Assembly: GCA_020444325.1 (NCBI GenBank)
Contig: JAHLLD010000012.1
Span: 1 to 64,000 of the forward strand
Source of the DNA: a bacterium
Lineage (GTDB): Bacteria; Bacteroidota; Ignavibacteria; SZUA-365
DNA: 64,000 nucleotides
Reading direction: 5' to 3'
Part shown: positions 44,155 through 51,540 of the stretch, piece after piece
Layout of the letters: each line of letters opens with the position of its first letter
How positions within the stretch are numbered: position 1 is the stretch's first letter
The notes under the pieces: model-generated
What the model saw: only the letters and a program-made list of their open reading frames with translations
The model's database searches: none
Told to the model about the DNA's origin: nothing
Position numbers and translations under genes: made by a program

Positions 44155-44763
44155 ATGTATCAGACACCCGAAGAAAGGCGCGAACACTCACGCGCCGAGG
44201 ATAAGGAACTCATCGCCCGGGCGATCGCCGGGAAGCAGGATGCGTATAAACGCCTCATGGCCAAATACCATAAGGCGATATACCATCTGATCATCCGTAT
44301 GGTCGGGAAAAATGAGGATACGGAGGATCTCACCCAGGAAGCATTCATCAAGGCCTTCAACAGCCTGTCATCCTTCAACGACGAATTCGCGTTTTCGACC
44401 TGGCTGTACAAGATCGCCACGAACAATTGCATCGACTATCTGCGAAAGCGCAAGCTGAAAACCTTCTCCATTGACAGGCCGCTGCATTCAGAGGATGGTG
44501 ACCAGCAGTACGAAATCCCCGATGATTCCCACATCCCCGATTCCGGCATTCTCCAGAATCAGCAGACCAGCACGATTCAGTATGCAATCAATCAGCTGCC
44601 TGAAAAATACCGCGTTGTGATCGTCATGCGCCATCAGGAAGAGAAAAGCTACGAAGAGATCGCCGATGAGCTGGACCTCCCTCTCGGGACGGTGAAAGCT
44701 CATATCTTCCGGGCCCGGGAAATGCTTTATCGCTCCCTCCGCGGCAAGGTCGGCAATTACTGA
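44155..44763 (+). CDS. ECF-type RNA polymerase sigma factor (RpoE-like)
   Basis: A 202-residue sigma-70 family protein with sigma2 (AYKRLMAKYHKAIYHLI ... DLTQEAFIKAFNSLSSF ... FSTWLYKIATNNCIDYLRKR) and sigma4 (LPEKYRVVIVMRHQEEKSYEEIA ... LPLGTVKAHIFRAREML), with no sigma3, as expected of ECF factors. It redirects RNA polymerase to a stress- or envelope-type regulon. No anti-sigma gene lies next to it: a tRNA gene follows on the same strand and ymdB is divergent, so its control must be encoded elsewhere or be of a different kind. The ribosome site is weak (TGAG before the ATG). Confidence 0.93.
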   Translation: MYQTPEERREHSRAEDKELIARAIAGKQDAYKRLMAKYHKAIYHLIIRMVGKNEDTEDLTQEAFIKAFNSLSSFNDEFAFSTWLYKIATNNCIDYLRKRKLKTFSIDRPLHSEDGDQQYEIPDDSHIPDSGILQNQQTSTIQYAINQLPEKYRVVIVMRHQEEKSYEEIADELDLPLGTVKAHIFRAREMLYRSLRGKVGNY

Positions 44764-44789
44764 AAATTCGCACGATGCGCCGTTGAACT

Positions 44790-44821
44790 ATTGCTTTTCA
44801 AGGTGCGAATAGCTACATTTG
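44790..44821 (+). promoter_or_regulatory. Bacteroidetes-type promoter of tRNA-Pro
   Basis: ATTG (44790-44793), exactly 20 nt, then TACATTTG (44814-44821), ending 13 nt before the tRNA. The -7 box, spacer and distance equal those of the tRNA-Met promoter. Confidence 0.8.
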
Positions 44822-44834
44822 ATACTACTTTGTT

Positions 44835-44908
<74 letters not shown>

Positions 44909-44913
44909 CGAAC

Positions 44914-44948
44914 AAAAAGGAAATCCTCACGGATTTCCTTTTTTTTTT
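44914..44948 (+). terminator. Terminator after tRNA-Pro
   Basis: AAAAAGGAAATCC pairs with GGATTTCCTTTTT across a TCAC loop and runs into further T residues. Confidence 0.92.
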
Positions 44949-45005
44949 GTTTCAGGAAGCAGGATTGAATAATCGGTGGACTACCCCTGGTGCTGAAGAC
45001 GCGTG

Positions 45006-46841
45006 CTAAGGGACCTCCTTCCCTGCCTGCATCATTCCTTCCATCACGGCTTCATACAGTGGCATCACCCCGGGCATGGCCGGGATTCGTCCGCCGAATC
45101 CGAGCAAGCGCACGGTATGCATCTGCATGGCTGCCGGTTGCAGCGCATCGAGCATCGCTGCGTCAATGCGAATGCTGCTGCGCCCTGCAAGCCTCCGAAG
45201 CAGCTGATCGGTGCGCGCCCGGCGAATCTGCGGCCCTTCCTTTCGTGCGACGGTGTCACGCAGGGCCTGCATTCCGCTCAGTCGCATTCCCGGATAGCGC
45301 CGATCAAGCAATTGGAAAAAGGTGTAGCCGCCGTCAGCAGCGACGGGACCACCTCCGTCAGCGATGCGCATGCCGAAAGCCAGTCGGCCGATGCGTCCGC
45401 GCTCCGACACTGCGAACCAGTCCGAGGCACCGTTAAACGCCGCGTTCTCCCCTTCCTTCCGAAGCTGTTTGGCTATCCGCTCGAGTGTCTCCCCTTCCTG
45501 GAATGTCTTCACGGCTGTGGCAATACGGGAGGAGTCGCCTGCGTGTGCCTGGAGGATGCGAACCTCGACCGGGGCACCGAAGAGGTCCGGTCTGGTAATG
45601 TACAGGTGCCAGAGACTGTCATCATCCGCCACGAATTGTTCGAAAAGGAGATCCGGCACACTCTGGGCGAGTCCATTTGCCGTCCACATCGTGAGCTGAT
45701 TGCGAACCTCACTGTCGCGCTGCAATCCCAGCGCATACGCTTTTCGCGTCACGACAAATCGATCGAGCATGTCGCGCACACGCTCCCGGTATAACCTGCG
45801 GGCAAGATCCGCCTGCTCCCGCTTCAGTCGCAGGTCGAGCTGTGCCAGCCTGTCGAGCGCCTCCCCGAGGGTCAGGACATCGCTTCCCACGCGTGCAAAT
45901 GCTGCATCGAGATCGCTGCGCCACGTGGAGCGAAGGGAATCGAACAGCAGGTCCGATGCCTGCATCATATCGTCACCACGCGCATATTGCCTGCGGTAGT
46001 CCGCGAGCAGCGCTTCACCCAGTCTGCGGTACCAGGTTTCATCCATCTGCGCCTGACGGCCTTCCCAGAGCCTCTGTACGAAAGCGACGGACTCAGTTGC
46101 TTCCCTCTCGTTCCGCAATGTGTTTTCGATACGTTTGTATTGCGCATCGAAACTGTAATCATCGGGCAGTGCGCTCTGCCGTACCCTGCGCCGCAGCAGA
46201 TACCAGCCATCGTCCCCTTTGAGAGGATTTGAGACGCAACCGCTGCAAAGCGTATCCATCGCCTGCAACAATGCTGGCTCAGGCGCCGATTCCGATGCTG
46301 CGTCATTCGCCGTCCCGGATCGCATGCGGACTGCAAGCAGCGTATCGAACGGGGTACCTCCGCGGAGGATGTCACCTACATTGCGTGCCCCCTGCTCACT
46401 GTCAAAGCGCAGGAAATCGAATTCGACCGCCTTCTGCTCCGCAAGATAGCGCGCACGTACATCGGCGGCGCTGACCTGCACCTTCGCGCGGACGCTGTCG
46501 CGATACAGCAGATCACGTGCAAACATCTCTTCCGCCATGCGAAGATTGCGCCGGAAACGATCCTCCGCATCATACCCGAGGCGTCTCGCCTCGGAAGCAA
46601 GAAGCCGTTCAGCCACCAGGGAATACAGGAACTGCCGCTTCACGACCGGAGTGAGTCCCGCCTGATCTTTGTAAGGAAATACCGAAAGCGCATACCGAAG
46701 CCGGAACTCACCGGCAGTGATCCCGGCATCCCCCACCCTCGCCAGCACCGCCTCATCCGGCACCGCCTCATCCGGCACCCCCTGCGCCAACAAAACGACC
46801 GGTGCCAGCAGTATAAGCCAGATTGTAATGAATCGCATCAT
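45006..46841 (-). CDS. SurA/PpiC-like periplasmic peptidyl-prolyl isomerase-type chaperone
   Basis: A 611-residue exported protein with signal peptide (FITIWLILLAPVVLLAQ). The N-terminal part is SurA-like (VLARVGDAGITAGEFRLRYAL, VKRQFLYSLVAERLLASEARRLGYD), followed by long charged helices and parvulin-like segments (VEFDFLRFDSEQGARNVGDIL; GWYLLRRRVRQ; VEVRILQAHAGDSSRIATAVKTF; GYTFFQLLDRRYPG). It probably helps fold outer membrane proteins in the periplasm, which suits a genome region full of barrels. The start is one of two adjacent ATGs (46841 or 46838), without a clear ribosome site. A PDEAV peptide is repeated just after the signal peptide. Whether the isomerase sites are active is uncertain. 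Confidence 0.75.
   Translation of the reverse strand: MMRFITIWLILLAPVVLLAQGVPDEAVPDEAVLARVGDAGITAGEFRLRYALSVFPYKDQAGLTPVVKRQFLYSLVAERLLASEARRLGYDAEDRFRRNLRMAEEMFARDLLYRDSVRAKVQVSAADVRARYLAEQKAVEFDFLRFDSEQGARNVGDILRGGTPFDTLLAVRMRSGTANDAASESAPEPALLQAMDTLCSGCVSNPLKGDDGWYLLRRRVRQSALPDDYSFDAQYKRIENTLRNEREATESVAFVQRLWEGRQAQMDETWYRRLGEALLADYRRQYARGDDMMQASDLLFDSLRSTWRSDLDAAFARVGSDVLTLGEALDRLAQLDLRLKREQADLARRLYRERVRDMLDRFVVTRKAYALGLQRDSEVRNQLTMWTANGLAQSVPDLLFEQFVADDDSLWHLYITRPDLFGAPVEVRILQAHAGDSSRIATAVKTFQEGETLERIAKQLRKEGENAAFNGASDWFAVSERGRIGRLAFGMRIADGGGPVAADGGYTFFQLLDRRYPGMRLSGMQALRDTVARKEGPQIRRARTDQLLRRLAGRSSIRIDAAMLDALQPAAMQMHTVRLLGFGGRIPAMPGVMPLYEAVMEGMMQAGKEVP
46746..46780. repeat. 15-bp in-frame tandem repeat after a signal peptide
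   Basis: CACCGCCTCATCCGG occurs twice (46746-46760, 46761-46775) and begins a third time, encoding PDEAV-PDEAV in the SurA-like protein. Confidence 0.85.
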
Positions 46842-46845
46842 AGTC

Positions 46846-47035
46846 TGATGAATGTGCAAATTTCAAATTGCAAATTCCAGATCACAGATTGCAATCTACA
46901 ATCTGAAATCAGGGATTGCTTCCATGATCAGAGCAGACATCCGGGTACACACCAGGGGAAGCAATCCCTGCTCCAGGCCGGTTTGCAGTCTGAAATCTGC
47001 AATTTGCAATCTGTCATCTGCAATCTGTCATCAGC
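46846..47035. repeat. Inverted array of AATCTGCAAT-type words around a 14-bp palindrome
   Basis: Intergenic DNA much richer in A/T than its surroundings. The left half (46855-46910) repeats words such as AATTGCAAAT and GATTGCAATC; the right half (46984-47032) repeats AATCTGCAATTTGCAATCTG-like words. In the middle CAGGGATTGCTTCC (46910-46923) and GGAAGCAATCCCTG (46957-46970) are perfect inverted repeats separated by 33 nt. No coding sequence is seen. It sits upstream of the SurA-like gene and downstream of the cassette B PorV gene. Confidence 0.75.
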
Positions 47036-47045
47036 GGAGCGGGAA

Positions 47046-47086
47046 TGCAAAACCCCCGGGGTTCGGGTGAACCACGGGGGTTTGCA
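47046..47086 (-). terminator. Probable bidirectional terminator after cassette B
   Basis: TGCAAAACCCCCG (47046-47058) and CGGGGGTTTGCA (47075-47086) form a hairpin; on the minus strand it leads into TTTTGC just past the PorV stop codon. The T-run is short, so strength is uncertain. Confidence 0.6.
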
Positions 47087-47106
47087 TACACAGCCTGGGG
47101 GTGGAC

Positions 47107-48159
47107 TTAGAAGCCGACCTTCAGGGTAAAGACATGCTGACCGTCGAAGACTTCGCGGGTGCGATAGGCATAATCGAGAATCAGCTTGGCATCGCCGGCC
47201 CATTGCTGGAGACCGACACCGAATGACGGACCGTACATGTAGGCGGCATCGCCGTTGTAGTCGGTCTTGTCATTGCCCGTGATGGGCATGGATCCACGCA
47301 GTGAGAGCATCTTGTCGAAGGTGTATTCGACCGCGACGCGATACTGGTCACTGAGGAAATTGTTGTTTTCGAAGGACGTCATGACGGAAAGGTCATGCAG
47401 TTCCTCGAAAGTGGTGCCGTAGGCCATGCCGATTTCCAGCGAGGTCGGGAGCTGGAAGCCCGCGGCCTGGATGGCAAGCAGCTGGTTGGTGCGATCGGCA
47501 TTGATTTCGTCGACATTGCGCAGGAGGCCGGGACCGGAATACGTCATGTTGCCACCGAGATGGCGAAGCGTGACGCCCAGTTCGAGCCCGTTGACTCCGG
47601 CGAGGCCGTTGTACTGCACACCGACGTCAAAGGCGAAGCCGGAGCTGGAAACACGGTCAAGTTCTTCACTCACGAGGTTGGCGGTGACACCGGCACGAAT
47701 ACGGTCGGTGAGCGCGCGCGAGTAGGTGAGTCCGAGTGTGATAAAGGTCGGTGTAAACACCGCACCCGTACCATCCGGCTGACGCTCATCCGTGATAAGG
47801 ATGTCGCCGAAGGAAAAAGACTTGACCGAGAAGGCAACGTGACCGAAACCGGCGAAGTTGCTTCCGACACCGAAATAGCTGATGCCGTCGTTGTCGAGAC
47901 CGTTCATCTGCGAAAACATGACTTCCACACCGTAGTTCATGCCGGAAAGTCCTGCAGGGTTATAGTAGATCGCTTCCACACCGGTGATGCCAGCGGTGTA
48001 GGCAGCGCCTAGCGCTATACCCCGGGCTCCAATTGGGACCAGCAACGGATCAGCTGCTGCTGTTCCTTCCTTGTTACCGCCGCCGGCAATCGCCTCGGAT
48101 GCCATCAGGGCCAACGCCATGAACAGCGCCGCGGCAAGATATCTGGGACTGATGCGCAT
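47107..48159 (-). CDS. PorV/PorQ-family outer membrane protein (cassette B)
   Basis: A 350-residue beta-barrel with signal peptide (YLAAALFMALALMASEAIAG) and the PorV/PorQ hallmark GARGIALGAAYTAGITG followed by AIYYNPAGL. It ends in aromatic-alternating strands (LILDYAYRTREVFDGQHVFTLKVGF), which matches the end of the cassette A homologue (DYTYQEFGVFDGVQTITLSIDF) almost position by position. The start at 48159 has GGAG upstream; the frame is open 16 codons further. It lies 65 nt after the 1087-residue cargo-like gene, third in the cassette, and would act as a cargo carrier or anchor in T9SS. Confidence 0.88.
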   Translation of the reverse strand: MRISPRYLAAALFMALALMASEAIAGGGNKEGTAAADPLLVPIGARGIALGAAYTAGITGVEAIYYNPAGLSGMNYGVEVMFSQMNGLDNDGISYFGVGSNFAGFGHVAFSVKSFSFGDILITDERQPDGTGAVFTPTFITLGLTYSRALTDRIRAGVTANLVSEELDRVSSSGFAFDVGVQYNGLAGVNGLELGVTLRHLGGNMTYSGPGLLRNVDEINADRTNQLLAIQAAGFQLPTSLEIGMAYGTTFEELHDLSVMTSFENNNFLSDQYRVAVEYTFDKMLSLRGSMPITGNDKTDYNGDAAYMYGPSFGVGLQQWAGDAKLILDYAYRTREVFDGQHVFTLKVGF

Positions 48160-48224
48160 GTGAGTTACTCCTTTATTACGTTCGTTCACTTTCATAATCG
48201 ATTTCAAGATGATTACCCTCCGGA

Positions 48225-51200
48225 TCAGATACGATCCAGGAACTGGGTTTCAGTAACCACGGCAAGTTTGAGAATTTTCTCAACCCCGAGGCCGGGCATT
48301 TCGATGTGGACGTAGTAAAGACCACTTGCGACAGGCAGTCCGTTGTCGTTCTGCAGATCCCAGGTGGCGTATTGCGTCCCGTCATCTGTTTTCTGGAAGG
48401 AAGCGACTAGAACTCCGGAAATCGTATAAATCTTGAAATTCGCGCGCGGCGGCAGGTGATTGAAGGTGACAAAACGCTGGTATTTATTGCTTTCGCGCTT
48501 ATTGGATCCATAGTACGGATTCGGGAAGACGTTGATTTCAGTGATGTCTTCCTTGGCCGTCTCGTCATCGTACGTCGACTTGAAGGTCGTGAAGGTGAAA
48601 CGGTCTTCCGCACTGAAGGGGACCTTCGGTGTGATGCGATACAGATCGCCGTCACGCCATGCTTTCGTCAGTCCGGTGTACTGCGGCTTCAGGATATACC
48701 AGCCCCAATAAATGATAGGCATGGTGTTTCCGCTCTCCTGGATGGAGAAATCAGGATCGGCGTACGCCGGGTTCGGTGTATCACTGTAAGGCTCATCGAT
48801 GATAAAGAGCATTTCCCTGTCATCGGCGAGTGCGGTCGGATTGTACATCTGGTTGTTGCTCGGGCGGTTGATACGCTCGATGAAGGCATACGAGAGCTGC
48901 ACGTGATTCGCGGGATCGGGATCAGTGACGTCCCACACCTGAATCGGGGATTCGAAGTAGCCCTGGTATCCGTAGTTCGGCCGTGCGCCACGCAGGTACA
49001 TGTAGCCCTTCGAGGTGTTGTCTTCGTCGAAACGGATTTCAACTACCTTGGTGACTTCGTATCCCTTGATGTTCGAACCGAACTGGTCGGGAGAGCCGAG
49101 CGTACTCGACGTGTACCCCATCTGCCAGGAATAACCACCTTCACCGCGCGTGCTTTCAAACGCTTCGAAGACTTCCGGACCACCTTCCCATTCACGAAGA
49201 AGGATCTCATCGTGGTTCTCTTTCGGGGCGCCATTGTCAAAACCGTCCTTGTTGAACTGGCGGTAATAGCCGGTGCCGCTCACGCCGATTTTGAAGCCGT
49301 CAAGGATGAAGAATTCCTTGTCGAGTCCTTCCATTGAAGGACTGCCGTCAATCAACACCTCATTCGTGGAGATGTCAGTCAGTGTCCAACTCGAGTAGTC
49401 GTCACGGATGAGCGTCTCATCGACAAAACCGTCGAGATCGCCGTCGTACGTGGTTTCAACCTGTCCGAGCGACTTGAACGACACTTCGTAGGAATCACCG
49501 GTGAGTTCCATGGGATCAGTGACAACGACTTCGACGAAGCCGGCGGACTTTCCTGTCACGTGACTGACGGGAATTTCGTCGTCGACCTTGTCGGTGTATC
49601 GCCAGCCCGGATCCGGCATCTGGGGACGCACGGTGATAATCTTCGGGGTAGACTCAAGCTGCCGCGGCGACGCATCGGGATCTTCGTTGTATGCGTAGGA
49701 AGTCACTGCGAAGTAGTACGGCTGGTTGTTGACCAGCGGACGATCCGTGAGTACATCAGTCGTGACATCATAGAGACGCTGAACACCGCCATCATTGCCG
49801 AGCTGCTGCGGCAGCTCAAGCACGATACCGGATTCGGGATCAATCTGTTCATCGAAAATAACCGATACTCCGTCGGTGACATCGTATGTGGCCAGACGGA
49901 TACCCTCATCGAGTGTCGAACTCGAAGTCGGGAACTGGTACACGTTGTAACCCTGGAACTTGAATCCACGATCGAAATGATTTTCAATCTTTTGGACCTG
50001 CTCCGGTTCACCCCACTGCAGAAGAACACGTTTGTTCTGCAGCGATACGTTTACGTTCGGCGAGGGCGGTGCTTTCGGGAGATCAAAATTATTGTCGAAC
50101 GCCAGCTGTGCGAACTTGTCGTAAAACTTGAGCACCTTCAGGCTGCTCAAACGGTCAGAGCCCTGAGCGACCAGCGAGGAGACAACGACCTCCTGCGTAT
50201 CACCCACGGCGAGCGTGAACGGTCCGGCCGTCATAAGGAAGCGGCGGTCACCCGGACTGTTGACGATACCGTCAATCCAGCCTTCACCGGTAATGGGGTC
50301 TCCGGCGAGGCAGACGATGACTTCGTTGCCCGTTGTGGGATCGACGAATGCGCGTCCGTTATACAGCTTGCCTGTGAGATAGTTGTACATCTCAATCGTT
50401 CCCACAGCATTTTTCAGCCGGGGATCGCGGTAAATGGAGCTTCCATTGATGTAGAAAGCAAAGGTGGAAACCGGGAGGTTCTTGACTCCCTTGCGGATTC
50501 CGAAATTGTACACGGCGGAATCACCGGCGCTTTCAATGATCGGACCCTGGAAGAAGTCATAGCCCGCTGCGGGAGGAATGCCGTAGACTTCGTCTTTCGC
50601 AAGACCGTTGTAAACGTACCCCAGGCTGAGCGAGGTGTCGATGCCGACATAATCATCGAAGGCATCGCCGAGATCGGGATCTGACCATTTCGCGAAATAG
50701 GTCTGCGTCATGTCATTGAGTCCCTTATTGATCACGGTGTATTTCGTGAACACCATGTTCGACAGCGGACCGGTCTGACTGTACGCCCAGACCAGTGTAT
50801 GGCACTCGATGCCTATCGGCTGCGAGCCGTAGAGGTCGCGCACACGGCGCTCATCGAGATCATTGGTAACAAACCAGATGGTCTCGTCACCGGGAAGCAA
50901 TGGCGTGTCGGAAAGACAGTCATCGTATCCCTTGGAGAGGAATTCCTCGAAATCGGGCTCATAGACGCCATTCCCGTTCTTGTCGACCCAGGGAGCACCG
51001 AGTTCGTCGGGCCACTCCAGGAAATCCTGTCCCATCTGAGCCTGGTATTCAGGATCAAGGGAAGCAAAGCCTTCGGTATCGACCTTGCGGATCTTGAACA
51101 TGCGGTTGAGCGGATCGTTGGGGTCTGACGCCGTACCATCACCTTTGATCGGACCGGCTGCCATTCCCGCATTGTACGTTGCGCCACCGACGCGGGGCTC

Positions 51201-51488
51201 GCCATCGACGAGACCGCCCCAGATGATGCCATCCGTGAAAATCGTGTACTTGGCGCTGCCGTTCGGCCACTCGAAACCGGATCCGTCAGACAGCGGATTG
51301 TGTGCCATGCGGCCGTTGTTCGACAGCCACATCAGACACTGGTTTACGGAGATGAAATCCCACTGGTCATTCTTTGTGACCTTTGAAAGGGATCCATCCT
51401 TCTTTGCACCCTCCGGAGACTCTGCACGGACGGGAAGAACCATCGCCAGCAGGAGCAGGGGGATGATATAATGCAATTGTCGTTTCAT
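48225..51488 (-). CDS. Large exported protein with FN3-like domain and T9SS-like tail (cassette B)
   Basis: A 1087-residue exported protein. The start at 51488 has GGAGAA upstream and a signal peptide (YIIPLLLLAMVLPVRA). The middle contains an FN3-like unit (SLQNKRVLLQWGEPEQ ... GYNVYQFPTSSS) in the same position as in the cassette A protein, and aromatic beta-rich regions before and after. The tail (ITEINVFPNPYYGSN ... NFKIYTISGVLVASF ... GLYYVHIEM ... ILKLAV) is a T9SS-like sorting domain with PNPY, the same variant as in cassette A, but with an unusual extra VTETQFLDRI at the very end. Acidic Ca-loop motifs are fewer (DGDLDGFVDE). Probably a surface protein partnered with the adjacent receptor and PorV. 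Confidence 0.85.
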   Translation of the reverse strand: MKRQLHYIIPLLLLAMVLPVRAESPEGAKKDGSLSKVTKNDQWDFISVNQCLMWLSNNGRMAHNPLSDGSGFEWPNGSAKYTIFTDGIIWGGLVDGEPRVGGATYNAGMAAGPIKGDGTASDPNDPLNRMFKIRKVDTEGFASLDPEYQAQMGQDFLEWPDELGAPWVDKNGNGVYEPDFEEFLSKGYDDCLSDTPLLPGDETIWFVTNDLDERRVRDLYGSQPIGIECHTLVWAYSQTGPLSNMVFTKYTVINKGLNDMTQTYFAKWSDPDLGDAFDDYVGIDTSLSLGYVYNGLAKDEVYGIPPAAGYDFFQGPIIESAGDSAVYNFGIRKGVKNLPVSTFAFYINGSSIYRDPRLKNAVGTIEMYNYLTGKLYNGRAFVDPTTGNEVIVCLAGDPITGEGWIDGIVNSPGDRRFLMTAGPFTLAVGDTQEVVVSSLVAQGSDRLSSLKVLKFYDKFAQLAFDNNFDLPKAPPSPNVNVSLQNKRVLLQWGEPEQVQKIENHFDRGFKFQGYNVYQFPTSSSTLDEGIRLATYDVTDGVSVIFDEQIDPESGIVLELPQQLGNDGGVQRLYDVTTDVLTDRPLVNNQPYYFAVTSYAYNEDPDASPRQLESTPKIITVRPQMPDPGWRYTDKVDDEIPVSHVTGKSAGFVEVVVTDPMELTGDSYEVSFKSLGQVETTYDGDLDGFVDETLIRDDYSSWTLTDISTNEVLIDGSPSMEGLDKEFFILDGFKIGVSGTGYYRQFNKDGFDNGAPKENHDEILLREWEGGPEVFEAFESTRGEGGYSWQMGYTSSTLGSPDQFGSNIKGYEVTKVVEIRFDEDNTSKGYMYLRGARPNYGYQGYFESPIQVWDVTDPDPANHVQLSYAFIERINRPSNNQMYNPTALADDREMLFIIDEPYSDTPNPAYADPDFSIQESGNTMPIIYWGWYILKPQYTGLTKAWRDGDLYRITPKVPFSAEDRFTFTTFKSTYDDETAKEDITEINVFPNPYYGSNKRESNKYQRFVTFNHLPPRANFKIYTISGVLVASFQKTDDGTQYATWDLQNDNGLPVASGLYYVHIEMPGLGVEKILKLAVVTETQFLDRI

Positions 51489-51540
51489 GTATTTCTTCTC
51501 CAACATGTATTCCGATTGAATTCTGCCTACTGGAAATGGA

